A DNA stretch of 64,000 bases, from NCBI RefSeq assembly GCF_004053875.1, contig NZ_SBIP01000001.1, positions 124,001-188,000 of the forward strand, read 5' to 3'. Position numbers and translations under genes: made by a program. This document shows, one piece after another, positions 53,444-63,687 of the stretch (position 1 is its first letter; every line of letters starts with the position of its first letter). This DNA comes from Neorhizobium lilium (lineage in GTDB: Bacteria > Pseudomonadota > Alphaproteobacteria > Rhizobiales > Rhizobiaceae). A model generated the notes under the pieces. That model did no database searches. It saw nothing but the letters and a program-made list of their open reading frames with translations, and had not been told where the DNA came from.

Positions 53444-55858
53444 CTAACGTGGGCCTGTATTGCCGCTGGAAAAGCCGCTCCAAGTCGAACCCAGATCAAG
53501 CCATGTGTTTTCCGGGTGTACCGTCACGAAGCCCTTGCTGCCGTCGAAGCTGGCATTGCCGCGGTTGAAGCGGTTACGGTAAAGAACGGTGTTGAAGCGC
53601 CTGGACCGTGAAGGCGGTCCCGCCTTGAACGCGCCGTCATACGTCCACATCAAATGATAGGCATCGACAAAGCCGTAGCGAAGGTTATCGAAGCTATTGC
53701 GATCGAACACCGTGCCGTTGTAGTCGGCGCCGTTGTTATCCCACGTCTCGTATTCCACACCGATATAGTCGATGTTCGAAAAGACGTTCTTGCGGTAGAT
53801 ATTTCCAAGCCCGCCCCATATGCCTTCGACGCCGGCATCCGCGAATGTCGTGCCGACATAAAGGCCGCTATTGCTGTCGCTCACGCGGTTGTTCGAATAT
53901 TGAAGAAAATAGGGGCTGAGGCCGGATGCAGATTCGAGCGCTACAGTCATCATACCGTGCCGCATTCGGGAAATGCGGTTACTATCGACCACGACGTCAT
54001 AGACATTGCCGTAGAGAAGAACGCCGGTGGAGTCGGAGTCGTGACGGTTGTAGCTGTCTCTGCCCTCGAATGTATTGTCATAGATTGCCGCGCGCGACGC
54101 GATGGCAGCCAACGCAAAGCGGCTCGTCTTGTCGGGTATGACGTTCCATTTCGCCTCCAGCTTGGCTGTCGTTCCATTGGTCGAGACGATGTGCCGCTGC
54201 TGTCCTGCGCCTCGTCCCCCGACGATGACCAGGTCCAGGCCACCCGAGACGGGTTTCAGGAAGCCGGCCGCGGAACGGAATACCACGGCATCTTCGGAGG
54301 CGGCAACGAAGTCGTTCTTCAACTGGCTGCCGACGATCTCGAAGCAAATCTGCTCGCCTTTGTTGCAATCGACCTTCCCGCAGTCGTGCGGGGCGGCGCT
54401 GCGCGAGACGTTCTTCTCCCAGTACAGATTGCGCATGCTGCCGAAGTGGGACTGACCCACGAAGAACCGCCCGATCCCGTGGCCGTCTTCGCGGCTTTGG
54501 TCGGCATCTGCCAGCTCATTGCCGACCATGGCAAAATCCCGGCCTCCCCAAAGGGCAACAACGGATTCACCGTATCCGGTCATGCGGAACTTGTTACCAG
54601 TCAGGAAGACCTGGCGGCTTGAGCCATAGAACGAGCCGTTCTCGATGAGTTCAGAGTTTTCGATGAAGAGGCCCGATACGGCCTGAGCATCGAGCGCCGG
54701 TGCGCCCCAGGCATCGAGCCTCACATCATCGAGACGGACATTTTTTGCCGAAGACAGATTGAGAAGCGGGGCCAACCCGGTTTTCCTGTCTCCCATCAAC
54801 GTCATTTTTCGAAACTGAACATCATTGTCTGGACTGATGATCATGCTTTGGCCGATGGGGTGGCCAAGCCGGAGCGTCGTCATGTCCCGCCCCTCTCCTA
54901 GCCAGGTCACTCCCCCAGGAGAGTGGAGGGGAGCGGTAATTACATAGGTCCCCGCAGGAAAAAAGACCGTGGCCGGGGCGGATGCCGTGGCCGCATGGAG
55001 AGCCTGCATCACGGCCGAGGTGTCGTCTGCCATGCCATTTCCGGTCGCGCCGAAACTCTTCACGTCCAGCACCTTCGCGTCCCGCCCCGCCCATGGCGAA
55101 TGAGCGAGCACTTCCAGGCTCAGCGGTCCGCTCCAGCCGAACCGTCCGCCATGGCCATTGTGCATCCAGATTTCGTATGAAGCCGGCGGCAAATCCGGAA
55201 CCTGGAAGCTGACCCTGAACGGATTAACCGAAGCCGGCGTGACATACCAACCCGGCTTGCCCGTCGGCTTGATGTAGATGTGGGACTGGCCGGTGCCACC
55301 GGAACGGGAGAGGTTGCGCCCATAGACGGATACGAGCGCGCCCGCCTCAGCCTTGTCGGGGCCGATCCACCAGGCCTCCGTCCGGTTGATCGCCATGGCA
55401 CGGCCTTGCAAGCCGTTTCGCGCCGGCCATACGAGATACATGGACCAGGGCGGCAAATCTTCCGGAATGAGCATGGTCGCCGCCGTGCCATCCGCCAGGA
55501 GCGGTTCCACGCTGCGGACCGAACCTTTTGGCGCATCCCGGCCTTGCGAGAAGATCTCGATCTGAGATGGACGCGTCAGATTGACACCCGTCATGGAGAT
55601 GACATCGCCTCGATCCGCATTTCTCGAAATCTCCGCAATGGCGGGCGCTTTCGAGCTGACCTTGTAGGACATCGGATGGAAGGCATCCGCGTCAGGCGGC
55701 AGGGCAGGCTCTGGAGACGGCACCGAGAATCCAAGAGCGGCAGGATCGAGCTCCACGGATGAGCTCGCCTGACCGGAAGCCGTCCCATCCGATCGAGAAA
55801 TGCCCAGCGCGACTGACACGAGCAGGGCGCACGGGATGAGATAGGACGATACCTTCAT
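53444..55858 (-). CDS. secreted right-handed beta-helix protein (pectate lyase 3 / glycan lyase-like)
   Basis: 804 residues with a signal peptide (YLIPCALLVSVALGISRSDG). Residues about 60-255 look like two IPT/TIG-type beta domains (GDVISMTGVNLTRPSQIEIFSQG; GALVSVYGRNLSRSGGTG). From about 265 there is a Pectate_lyase_3 start (VKSFGATGNGMADDTSAVMQAL), then repeated beta-helix rungs with Asn-rich turns (FIENSELIENGSFYG, FLTGNKFRMTGYG, VLYGNVYDVVVDSNRISRM). It could cut, epimerise or bind the exported polysaccharide. Its position next to the exporter supports a glycan-modifying role. Catalytic residues are not identified. Confidence 0.8.
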   Translation of the reverse strand: MKVSSYLIPCALLVSVALGISRSDGTASGQASSSVELDPAALGFSVPSPEPALPPDADAFHPMSYKVSSKAPAIAEISRNADRGDVISMTGVNLTRPSQIEIFSQGRDAPKGSVRSVEPLLADGTAATMLIPEDLPPWSMYLVWPARNGLQGRAMAINRTEAWWIGPDKAEAGALVSVYGRNLSRSGGTGQSHIYIKPTGKPGWYVTPASVNPFRVSFQVPDLPPASYEIWMHNGHGGRFGWSGPLSLEVLAHSPWAGRDAKVLDVKSFGATGNGMADDTSAVMQALHAATASAPATVFFPAGTYVITAPLHSPGGVTWLGEGRDMTTLRLGHPIGQSMIISPDNDVQFRKMTLMGDRKTGLAPLLNLSSAKNVRLDDVRLDAWGAPALDAQAVSGLFIENSELIENGSFYGSSRQVFLTGNKFRMTGYGESVVALWGGRDFAMVGNELADADQSREDGHGIGRFFVGQSHFGSMRNLYWEKNVSRSAAPHDCGKVDCNKGEQICFEIVGSQLKNDFVAASEDAVVFRSAAGFLKPVSGGLDLVIVGGRGAGQQRHIVSTNGTTAKLEAKWNVIPDKTSRFALAAIASRAAIYDNTFEGRDSYNRHDSDSTGVLLYGNVYDVVVDSNRISRMRHGMMTVALESASGLSPYFLQYSNNRVSDSNSGLYVGTTFADAGVEGIWGGLGNIYRKNVFSNIDYIGVEYETWDNNGADYNGTVFDRNSFDNLRYGFVDAYHLMWTYDGAFKAGPPSRSRRFNTVLYRNRFNRGNASFDGSKGFVTVHPENTWLDLGSTWSGFSSGNTGPR

Positions 55859-56247
55859 GCCAACGCCTCAAGCCGCGAGGATCTTGAACCAGACCGACAG
55901 GGCGGCGAGCCTCGCTCGGTCTTTATTCTTGCTCCACGTCGCCTACGAAACGTTGGCTCTTGGGCAGATCGGCATGCCCTTCAGGCAAGTGCGGAGTCCC
56001 TGCGGGATGTGGCTCCGCTGTGCCCGTATGGTCGGAATGTTTTTCCGGAAACACCGATCGCGAGATCCATCCGACGTGTGACGGCGAAGCGATACGGCTT
56101 CCTCTTCTCATTTCCCGCCATTCGGTCTCAAGACGAACATATGTTTCCCATGGCATGGTCATGCCTTCGCTCCCTCCCAGGACTGCACGGCCGTCTTTCT
56201 TTCAGGTTACGTCAGATCGACCAGCAGAAAATCGCCTCCCGTCCTTG
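55859..56247. other. 389-bp gap upstream of the beta-helix gene
   Basis: It should contain the promoter of the leftward beta-helix gene. One small reverse-strand ORF with a plausible ribosome site is listed separately (55923-56162). I see no strong hairpin or known regulatory motif. Confidence 0.4.
55923..56162 (-). CDS. possible small hypothetical protein
   Basis: 79 residues beginning MTMPWETYVRLETEW, with GGGAGGGAGCG upstream of the ATG. It is hydrophilic and rich in His and Pro (HSDHTGTAEPHPAGTPHLPEG), with no membrane segment. No family is recognised. The ribosome site and position before the beta-helix gene are the only support, so it could equally be non-coding. Confidence 0.35.
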   Translation of the reverse strand: MTMPWETYVRLETEWREMRRGSRIASPSHVGWISRSVFPEKHSDHTGTAEPHPAGTPHLPEGHADLPKSQRFVGDVEQE

Positions 56248-57276
56248 TCACGACATGAGAACGGGATCCTCTTGGCGCTGGCGAGCGGGAGCCTGCCAGC
56301 GCTCGTACAGATCGCTTATGCCGCTCTTCAGATGGACGGATGGTCTCCAGCCTTCCGAGGTCAGGCGGGACGTGTTCAAGAGCTTCCTGGGCGCGCCGTC
56401 AGGCTTGCTGCTGTCGAATACGATCTCGCCTGCGTAACCCACAATGTTCGCAACAAGGTAGGCAAGATCCCGAATCGAGATTTCGTCGCCGGAGCCTATG
56501 TTGGTGACCGGAAGATGATCGTGCCTCTTCATCAAGAAGCAGCATGCATCGGCGAGATCGTCCACATGAAGGAATTCGCGTCTTGGCGTGCCTGTGCCCC
56601 ACATCTCCACCTTTTCACGGCGCGCGGCTTTGGCTTCGTGGATCTTCCTCAGCATGGCCGGGATGACGTGGGAATTGAATTCATCGAAATTATCGTTCTG
56701 CCCGTAAAGATTGGTGGGCATGACCAAAATAGACCGCACTCCGTACTGCTTCGCATAGGCTTCAGCCAGTTTGAGCGCTGCGATCTTTGCGATTGCATAG
56801 GCCTCGTTTGTCGGTTCCAGAGGTCCTGTCAGCAATGCGTCCTCATCGATGGGCTGAGTGGCGAATTTCGGATAGATGCAGCTCGAGCCCAGCCACAGGA
56901 GCTTTTCAACGCCGATCTCCGCCGCTGTTTTCATGACATTCGTGGCGATCTGAAGATTGGTATAGAGGAAGTCTGCCGGATAGGCGGCGTTCGCGCCAAT
57001 GCCGCCGACTTTGGCTGCCGCGACACATATGACGTCGGGCCGGGCCGCCTTCATCCACTTCTCGGTATCGGATTGCCGGGTGAGATCGAGTTCGCGGCGC
57101 GAGACTTTCAGGATCGTGCAGTCCTCGCGCTCCAACCGGCGGACAAGGGCAGATCCGACCATGCCATTATGGCCGGCGACCCAAACCCGCTTGCCTTTGA
57201 ATTGGAAAATGTCCTTGTCCGGCCTGCCGTTACGCCCGGTCGCCTCGATGATCAACGTCGTCTTGTCTACCATCAT
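56248..57276 (-). CDS. fcl: GDP-L-fucose synthase (GDP-4-keto-6-deoxymannose epimerase/reductase)
   Basis: 342 residues from the ATG at 57276 after GGAGCGAG; the adjacent ATG at 57273 is equally possible. The longer ORF to 57405 lacks a ribosome site. NADP site VWVAGHNGMVGSALVRRLE (near 30), AAKVGGIGANAAYPADFLYTNLQ (near 85), catalytic Ser in GSSCIYP and Tyr/Lys in YAIAKIAALK (near 160), and NVMPTNLYGQNDNFD. The partner GDP-mannose 4,6-dehydratase is not in the window. It supplies GDP-fucose or a related 6-deoxy sugar for the neighbouring glycan genes. Confidence 0.9.
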   Translation of the reverse strand: MMVDKTTLIIEATGRNGRPDKDIFQFKGKRVWVAGHNGMVGSALVRRLEREDCTILKVSRRELDLTRQSDTEKWMKAARPDVICVAAAKVGGIGANAAYPADFLYTNLQIATNVMKTAAEIGVEKLLWLGSSCIYPKFATQPIDEDALLTGPLEPTNEAYAIAKIAALKLAEAYAKQYGVRSILVMPTNLYGQNDNFDEFNSHVIPAMLRKIHEAKAARREKVEMWGTGTPRREFLHVDDLADACCFLMKRHDHLPVTNIGSGDEISIRDLAYLVANIVGYAGEIVFDSSKPDGAPRKLLNTSRLTSEGWRPSVHLKSGISDLYERWQAPARQRQEDPVLMS

Positions 57277-57429
57277 CTCGCTCCAGGCAACTTTGGATCG
57301 ACCACTTGGCGATCCCCCATGTCTGGAGACTATGAGCAGTTGGCATGAATCGGCAGCTTGCCAAAAAGGAGGGTAAGGAGGTAGCGCCGGCTGCCCCTGC
57401 ACCACCTTTCGGATGAAACCATTCCAGGA

Positions 57430-58134
57430 TCAATCGGGAGGCTGGTCCGCTTCCACCAGCCGGTAGCCGACGCCGGTTTCCGTCAGGATATAACGTGGCT
57501 GGTCAGGTATTGCCTCGATCTTCTGGCGAAGCTGCCGCACATAGACCCGCAGATACTGCACGTCGGTCAGCCCATCCCAGACATGTTCCAACAGGTAGCG
57601 GTGGGTCAGCACCTTGCCGGCATGCTGCACGAGAATCCGCAGGATCTCGTATTCCTTCGGCGACAACTTGATTTCCTTGCCGGCCACCTTGACGATCCGC
57701 TTGACCAGATCGACGGAAAGCTCGCCCGCATGGAATATCGGCTTCTCTCCCTGCGTCTGCAGACGATGGCGGAGCGCCACCCTTATGCGTGCGACCAGTT
57801 CGTTCATGCCGAATGGCTTGGTCAGGTAGTCGTCGGCACCCAGTTCCAGCGCCTTGACGATTCCCGCTTCGTCGGTGCGGCTGGACAGGATCACGATCGG
57901 CAGGTCCACCCCTTCCCCGCGCCACTTGGCAAGGAGATCATGCCCGGACATATCGGGCAGGCCGAGGTCGAGAACGACGAGATCCGGGCTGTCCGCGACA
58001 AGAAGCTCGATAGCCGTTCGGGCGTTCATCGCCTCGCTCACAGCGAAATCCTGCGCCGCAAGCCCGACACGCAAGAGCTTGCGGATCGGCGGCTCGTCGT
58101 CCACGATGAGAACCCGCACGGCGTGATTGGTCAT
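57430..58134 (-). CDS. kdpE: KdpE response regulator
   Basis: 234 residues, OmpR family. Receiver with the acidic pair in LIVDDEPPIRKLL, phosphoacceptor Asp in LVVLDLGLPDMSGHDLL (near 53) and Lys in DYLTKPF. The C-terminal winged helix has LSPKEYEILRILVQHAGKVLTH and VQYLRVYVRQLRQKIE. It activates kdp transcription when K+ is low. Overlaps kdpD by 4 bp and is the last gene of the operon. Confidence 0.95.
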   Translation of the reverse strand: MTNHAVRVLIVDDEPPIRKLLRVGLAAQDFAVSEAMNARTAIELLVADSPDLVVLDLGLPDMSGHDLLAKWRGEGVDLPIVILSSRTDEAGIVKALELGADDYLTKPFGMNELVARIRVALRHRLQTQGEKPIFHAGELSVDLVKRIVKVAGKEIKLSPKEYEILRILVQHAGKVLTHRYLLEHVWDGLTDVQYLRVYVRQLRQKIEAIPDQPRYILTETGVGYRLVEADQPPD

Positions 58135-60836
58135 TCTTCCTCTCCCAGTACAGCGGGCTCCGCTGCCTGCGGCAGACGGATCGTGAACACGGCGCCCGAG
58201 CGGTCCGACCTGTTTGCGGCACGGATGGTGCCGCCCATGGATTCGACGAAACCGCGGCAGATGGCAAGGCCGAGGCCCGTTCCGGCACGGACATGGTCGC
58301 CCTTCTGCACCCGGTAGAAGCTGTCGAAAATGCGCTCCAGATCATCCGGCGGGATGCCCGGCCCCTCGTCCATCACCGAAATGAAGATCGACGTGCCGTG
58401 ATGCCACCCGCGGATATCGATCACCGTATCGTCCGGCGCATATTTGGCCGCATTGTCGATCAGGTTGAAAAGTACCTGTTCGAACAGAACCGGATCCACC
58501 CTTAGCATCGGCAGGTCCGCCGGGATGCTGACACCGAGGCGATGCCCGGCCGTAATCTTGGAGGCCCGACTCAAGGCCGTCCCGAGTACGTCGCTTGCGT
58601 AGAGAAATGCGAAATTGGGCCGCATGGCGCCGGAACCGATGCGGGTCATGTCGAGCAGGTTGACGATGAAACGATTGAGCCGCTCCGACTCGTCCACGAC
58701 CGTCGCAAGCAGATCCTTTCGGGCCTCCTCGGGAAGCTGCGGACCGAGATCCTTCAGCATATCCGCCGAACCCATGATGGCGGCCAGAGGTGTCTTCAGG
58801 TCGTGCGAGATCGAGGTGAGCAGCGCTGTCCGCAGCCGGTCCGTCTCTGCGGCAAGCTTGGCCTTGTCCACGTGGGAAACGAGTTCCACCCGCTCGATAG
58901 CAAGTGCCGCCTGGTCCGCCAGCGCATCGAATAGCCTCTGCTGTTCCGGCGTCAGCAGAGGCCCCTGCTTGTCGTTGTCGAGACCGATGACGCCAACTGC
59001 CTCGCGCCCGGTGCGCAATGGCAGATAGAGGCGCTTTGCCCCCGGCAGAGTATCTGCCGCCCGGCCGGCCGGCCGGTTGTGCTCCCAGGCCCATTTGGCT
59101 GCAGCAATATCGGCATCTGCGAGCGTGTCGTCAGGGGGATAGCCCGCCTTGACCACGATCGAGCCATCCTCCGGCAGCAGGATGACCACCCTCACCTTCA
59201 GCATCGAGGCGATCTGGAACGCTGTCACCCACAAGACGTCGTCCAGCGTGCCCGTACCCGCCAGCTTCTTGGAGAAGAGGTAGAGATCTTCGGTCGTCCG
59301 TGCCCGCTGTCGAGCCGCTGCCGCCTGGCGCTGCACGGCAGCTGTCAGGTTGGAAGCAACGACTGCCACGCCGAGATAGAAGAACAGTGCAACCAGGCTT
59401 TCCGGATCCTGGACGGTAAACGTGTAGCGTGGTTCCAGGAAGAAGAAGTTGAAGGAAAGCGCGCCGAGCACGGAGGCAAACAATGCAGGTCCGAGCCCGC
59501 CACGCACGGCGGCGGTCAGAACCGCCATCAGGAAGACCAGCGCCAGATTGCGCACGTCCAGCGTCCGGTCAAGCACGGAGCCGAGCAGGACTGCCAGTGC
59601 GACGAAAACGGTGCTCTTGAGATAGGGCTTGATCCGAAAGGGCTCCGACTCTGAGGCCGGCTTCAGTCCCCGCCTTGGCTCGTCCTCTGCCGCCGCACCG
59701 GAAATCACATGCACGCTGATATCGCCGGCATGGCGGATCAACTCATGGGTGACGGATCCGCGCCACAGTTGCAGCCATCGCGGTTTGCTGGGTCGTCCCA
59801 CCACGATATGGGTGAAGTTGTTGGCATTCGCGTAGGCGAGTATCTCCCGCGAGGGACGCAGGGCCGGCAACGTCACCGTCTCTGCGCCAAGCTGCTCGGC
59901 AAGCCGCATATTGGCCGCCAGCCTGTCCTTGTCCTCGTCCGGCAGGTTTGCCGATTGCGGCGTCTCCAGATGGAGAGCTGCCCAGGGCGCCCTCAACCGA
60001 TCGGCCTGACGGCGTGCATAGCGAACCAGGCTCGCCCCGTTGCGACCATGATCGAGGCAGACGAGAAGCCTCTCACCTGCCGCCCATGGCCCCGAAATGG
60101 CGTGAAGCTGCATGTGGCTTAGCAACTGCTCGTCCACGCGCTGGGCGGTGCGGCGCAGCGCCAGCTCGCGCAAGGCCGTCAGATTGCCGGGCGAGAAATA
60201 GTTCTCGATCGCCCGCCGGGCGGTCTGGGGCATGTAGACCTTGCCGTCCTTCAGCCGCTTGATGAGATCGTCCGGCGTAATATCGATGATCTCGACGTCA
60301 TCGGCACGGTCGATGATGGGGTCCGGCACGGTTTCGCGAACCCGGACCCGCGTTATCTGCGCGACGACGTCGTTGAGGCTCTCCACATGCTGGATGTTCA
60401 GCGTGGAATAGACATCGATACCGCGAGCGAGGATTTCCTCCACATCCATGTACCGCTTGGGATGTCGGCTGCCGGCCGCGTTGGTATGCGCCAACTCATC
60501 GACCAGCACGAGGGAAGGACGACGCTCAAGGATGCCGTCGATATCCATTTCCTCCAGCACCTGCCCGCGGTAGTCGATCTTGCGTCTGGGGATGATCTCG
60601 AAGCCCGCCACCAGCGCTTCCGTCTCCAGGCGCCCATGCGTTTCGACGACGCCGATCACCACGTCCAGGCCGTCGGCCCTGCGGGCGCGACCGGACATCA
60701 GCATTTCGTAGGTCTTTCCGACGCCGGGGGCCGCACCGAGAAATATCTTCAGCCGCCCGCGGCCCTCCCGTTCGGCATGCTCCAGAAGTGCATCCGGCGA
60801 GGGCCTGTTGTCGGTATCGCGGCTGTCTTCGGGCAT
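58131..60836 (-). CDS. kdpD: KdpD sensor histidine kinase
   Basis: 901 residues, the usual KdpD length. The N-terminal KdpD domain has Walker A GAAPGVGKTYEML (about 33-45) and VDELAHTNAAGSRHPKRY. A USP-like domain (near 250-370), four membrane helices (near 410-500), a GAF domain, the phosphorylated His in SISHDLKTPLAAIMGSADML and HATPase motifs (NLIDNAAKYAP, GPGIPPDDLERIF, GTGLGLAICRGFVESMGG) follow. It senses K+ limitation and phosphorylates KdpE. It is 121 bp after kdpC, with a palindromic element in the gap. Confidence 0.96.
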   Translation of the reverse strand: MPEDSRDTDNRPSPDALLEHAEREGRGRLKIFLGAAPGVGKTYEMLMSGRARRADGLDVVIGVVETHGRLETEALVAGFEIIPRRKIDYRGQVLEEMDIDGILERRPSLVLVDELAHTNAAGSRHPKRYMDVEEILARGIDVYSTLNIQHVESLNDVVAQITRVRVRETVPDPIIDRADDVEIIDITPDDLIKRLKDGKVYMPQTARRAIENYFSPGNLTALRELALRRTAQRVDEQLLSHMQLHAISGPWAAGERLLVCLDHGRNGASLVRYARRQADRLRAPWAALHLETPQSANLPDEDKDRLAANMRLAEQLGAETVTLPALRPSREILAYANANNFTHIVVGRPSKPRWLQLWRGSVTHELIRHAGDISVHVISGAAAEDEPRRGLKPASESEPFRIKPYLKSTVFVALAVLLGSVLDRTLDVRNLALVFLMAVLTAAVRGGLGPALFASVLGALSFNFFFLEPRYTFTVQDPESLVALFFYLGVAVVASNLTAAVQRQAAAARQRARTTEDLYLFSKKLAGTGTLDDVLWVTAFQIASMLKVRVVILLPEDGSIVVKAGYPPDDTLADADIAAAKWAWEHNRPAGRAADTLPGAKRLYLPLRTGREAVGVIGLDNDKQGPLLTPEQQRLFDALADQAALAIERVELVSHVDKAKLAAETDRLRTALLTSISHDLKTPLAAIMGSADMLKDLGPQLPEEARKDLLATVVDESERLNRFIVNLLDMTRIGSGAMRPNFAFLYASDVLGTALSRASKITAGHRLGVSIPADLPMLRVDPVLFEQVLFNLIDNAAKYAPDDTVIDIRGWHHGTSIFISVMDEGPGIPPDDLERIFDSFYRVQKGDHVRAGTGLGLAICRGFVESMGGTIRAANRSDRSGAVFTIRLPQAAEPAVLGEEE

Positions 60837-60883
60837 GCCTGCTCTTTCATAACCGTAAGTGTTCCGCCCGCCTCACTCGCCTC

Positions 60884-60932
60884 CGCTTCGCTTGGCCACC
60901 CTCTGATCGAGGGGAGAAGGTGGCCCGAAGCG
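60884..60932. repeat. intergenic palindromic element between kdpC and kdpD
   Basis: Nested inverted repeats: CGCTTCG/CGAAGCG outside, GGCCACC/GGTGGCC within, and a CCCTC/GAGGG core. The GGGGAGAAGGTGGCCCGAAG text is familiar from repeated intergenic elements in Rhizobiales. As a long hairpin in the operon transcript it could lower kdpDE expression relative to kdpABC or protect the kdpABC message. Confidence 0.65.
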
Positions 60933-60957
60933 TTGGGCAGAGGGGCCGCTCGGCACT

Positions 60958-61530
60958 TCACTGCTTGATAGAGGTATCCAGTGCCATGTTCAACGCAAGC
61001 ACGTTGACGACCGGCTCTCCGAGAAAGCCCAATTCACGGCCTTCGACATGATCATCCACCAAAGCGCGCACAGCATTTTCGTCCATGTTGCGCGCCTTGG
61101 CGATGCGCGGCACCTGGAAGAGAGCAGCTTCCGGCGAGATGTGCGGGTCGAGCCCGCTGCCGGAAGCGGTGACCAGATCGGCGGGCACCTCGGCGCCGGG
61201 ATTGGTCGCCTTGGCCGCTTCATAATCGGACTTTACCCGGTCGATCAGCTTGCCGCTGGTCGGACCGAGATTGGAGCCTGAGGAGGCGGTTGCGTCATAG
61301 CCGTTTGCTCCGGCGGCCGAAGGCCTGCCGTGGAAGTATTGCTCACCGGCAAAGGCCTGGCCGATCAGGGATGATCCGACGACCTGTCCGTTCTTCTCGA
61401 TGAGGCTGCCGTTCGCTTTGGCCGGGAATATGGCCTGTGCCACGCCGGTCATGGCAAACGGGTAGATCAGGCCGGTGATGACGGTTGTTGCGACGATCAT
61501 GACGATCGCGGGACGAAGTTCTTTCAGCAT
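60958..61530 (-). CDS. kdpC: KdpC subunit of the K+-transporting ATPase
   Basis: 190 residues from the ATG at 61530 with GGAG upstream. The longer in-frame ORF runs through kdpB and is not real. One N-terminal membrane helix ([24 protein letters not shown], near 9-32) precedes [13 protein letters not shown] (near 63), [25 protein letters not shown] (near 122) and the end [11 protein letters not shown]. It stabilises the KdpFABC complex. 11 bp after kdpB. Confidence 0.94.
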   Translation of the reverse strand: MLKELRPAIVMIVATTVITGLIYPFAMTGVAQAIFPAKANGSLIEKNGQVVGSSLIGQAFAGEQYFHGRPSAAGANGYDATASSGSNLGPTSGKLIDRVKSDYEAAKATNPGAEVPADLVTASGSGLDPHISPEAALFQVPRIAKARNMDENAVRALVDDHVEGRELGFLGEPVVNVLALNMALDTSIKQ

Positions 61531-61541
61531 GACGGGGCTCC

Positions 61542-63629
61542 TTAAACAAGACCGACGGCAGTGATGGCCATATCGATGGCCTTGATGCCGACAAAGGGAA
61601 CGATGATGCCGCCGAGGCCGTAGACGAGCAGGTTGCGGGACAGGAGCGCACCGGCTCCGACCGCACGATACTTTACGCCTCTCAGCGAGAGCGGGATGAG
61701 CGCGATGATGATCAACGCATTGAAGATGATCGCCGAAAGGATGGCGCTCTGCGGCGTGGCGAGCCCCATGATGTTGAGGACGCCGAGCTGCGGGTAGAAG
61801 GCCAGGAACATCGCCGGGATGATGGCGAAATACTTGGCGATATCGTTGGCGATCGAAAATGTTGTGAGCGCGCCGCGGGTCATCAGCAACTGCTTGCCGA
61901 TTTCGACGATCTCGATGAGTTTGGTCGGGTCGCTGTCCAGATCGACCATGTTGCCGGCCTCGCGGGCGGCCACCGTGCCCGTGTTCATGGCAACGCCCAC
62001 ATCCGCCTGCGCAAGGGCCGGAGCGTCGTTTGTGCCGTCGCCGCACATGGCCACCAGCTTGCCCTTGGCCTGTTCCTCGCGGATCAGCGACAGCTTCATT
62101 TCCGGCGTTGCCTGGGCCAGGAAATCGTCGACCCCGGCTTCCGCCGCAATTGCCGCTGCGGTCATCGGGTTGTCGCCGGTGATCATCACCGTGCGGATGC
62201 CCATGCGGCGGAGTTCGGAGAACCGCTCGCTGATGCCGCCCTTGACGATGTCCTTGAGCTGGATGATGCCAAGCAGCTTGCCGTCGCGAGCAACGGCGAG
62301 CGGGGTTGCTCCGGCCTTGGCGATCTCTTCCGAGATCGCACGCAGTTCACGTACAGTGTCGCTCTCCACGCCAGCAGCGATGGCCACATTTCCCGATACC
62401 GGCAGCGAGCCCGAGCTTACATAGGCAAGAACGGCATCAACGGCGCCTTTGCGGATCGAGGAACCTTCCAAATCGACGCCACTCATGCGGGTCTGTGCGG
62501 TAAAGGGAATGAAGGTCGCCTGTAGGCTGGCCATGTCGCGGGCGCGGATCGCATATTTTTCCTTGGCCAGCACGGTGATCGATCGGCCTTCCGGCGTCTC
62601 GTCAGCGAGCGAAGCAAGCTGTGCCGCGTCTGCGAGTTCCTGTTCCGTGACGCCACGAACAGGCAGGAACGCCGTTGCCTGGCGGTTGCCGAGCGTGATC
62701 GTCCCCGTCTTGTCGAGAAGCAGCGTATCGACGTCGCCGGCCGCCTCGACAGCGCGGCCTGACATGGCGAGCACGTTGAACCGCACCAGGCGGTCCATGC
62801 CTGCGATACCGATAGCCGACAAAAGCGCGCCGATCGTGGTCGGGATCAACGTCACGAACAGGGCCACCAGCACGATGATCGGGATCGATCCGCCCGCATA
62901 GGCGGCGAAGCTCGGAATGGTTGCCGTGGCAAGCACAAAGATCAGCGTCATGCCTGCAAGCAGGATGTTGAGCGCGATCTCGTTCGGTGTCTTCTGGCGT
63001 TCCGCGCCTTCGACCAGGGCAATCATCCGATCGATGAAGGTGGAGCCGGCAGCGGCGGTAATGCGCACCCGGATCCAGTCGGACAGAACCTGGGTGCCGC
63101 CCGTCACCGCTGAACGGTCGCCGCCCGATTCCCGGATGACCGGTGCCGATTCGCCTGTGATCGCCGCTTCGTTGACCGAAGCGACCCCTTCGATCACCTC
63201 GCCATCCGAGGGGATGATATCGCCGGCTTCGACGATGACGACGTCGTTGACCTTGAGGCTGGTGCCGGACACCATCGTATATTTCGCCCGGTCCGAACCG
63301 GACAGGAGCTTGGCCTGGGTTTCGGTGCGCGTCTTACGCAACGAGTCGGCCTGCGCCTTGCCGCGGCCTTCGGCAACGGCTTCCGCGAAATTGGCGAACA
63401 GCACAGTGAACCAGAGCCAGACATTGATCTGGAACGAGAAGCCGAGATCGCCGCCGCCAGTCAGAAGATCGCGGAGGAAAAGGACGGTGGTGAGGACCGA
63501 CACTGTCGCCACCACAAACATGACCGGGTTGCGCGCAAGGGCGCGTGGATCGAGTTTGGTAAATGCACCGCCGATGGCGGGAATGAGAATGCGACTATCG
63601 AGGATACTCGCGGATTTGGACTGGCTCAT
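61542..63629 (-). CDS. kdpB: KdpB catalytic P-type ATPase subunit
   Basis: 695 residues from the ATG at 63629; an upstream in-frame start at 63683 overlaps the small ORF end and lacks support. P-type ATPase landmarks: TGES ([14 protein letters not shown], near 155), phosphorylated Asp in [14 protein letters not shown] (near 305), KGAVDAVL in the nucleotide domain, and [18 protein letters not shown] (near 515). Seven or so membrane helices. It hydrolyses ATP to drive K+ uptake through KdpA. Confidence 0.96.
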   Translation of the reverse strand: MSQSKSASILDSRILIPAIGGAFTKLDPRALARNPVMFVVATVSVLTTVLFLRDLLTGGGDLGFSFQINVWLWFTVLFANFAEAVAEGRGKAQADSLRKTRTETQAKLLSGSDRAKYTMVSGTSLKVNDVVIVEAGDIIPSDGEVIEGVASVNEAAITGESAPVIRESGGDRSAVTGGTQVLSDWIRVRITAAAGSTFIDRMIALVEGAERQKTPNEIALNILLAGMTLIFVLATATIPSFAAYAGGSIPIIVLVALFVTLIPTTIGALLSAIGIAGMDRLVRFNVLAMSGRAVEAAGDVDTLLLDKTGTITLGNRQATAFLPVRGVTEQELADAAQLASLADETPEGRSITVLAKEKYAIRARDMASLQATFIPFTAQTRMSGVDLEGSSIRKGAVDAVLAYVSSGSLPVSGNVAIAAGVESDTVRELRAISEEIAKAGATPLAVARDGKLLGIIQLKDIVKGGISERFSELRRMGIRTVMITGDNPMTAAAIAAEAGVDDFLAQATPEMKLSLIREEQAKGKLVAMCGDGTNDAPALAQADVGVAMNTGTVAAREAGNMVDLDSDPTKLIEIVEIGKQLLMTRGALTTFSIANDIAKYFAIIPAMFLAFYPQLGVLNIMGLATPQSAILSAIIFNALIIIALIPLSLRGVKYRAVGAGALLSRNLLVYGLGGIIVPFVGIKAIDMAITAVGLV

Positions 63630-63687
63630 GAGAGGCTCCAGTGTTGCCAAGAGGCGACCGACATGCCCTGAAGTCAGGGACACCGGG

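Noticed and set aside
55960..57348. Rightward 462-residue open frame
   Set aside because: It is antisense to the well-supported GDP-fucose synthase and has no recognisable motif.
60884..60932. CRISPR-like repeat
   Set aside because: It is a single nested palindrome without spacers or repeated units. No cas genes are in the window.
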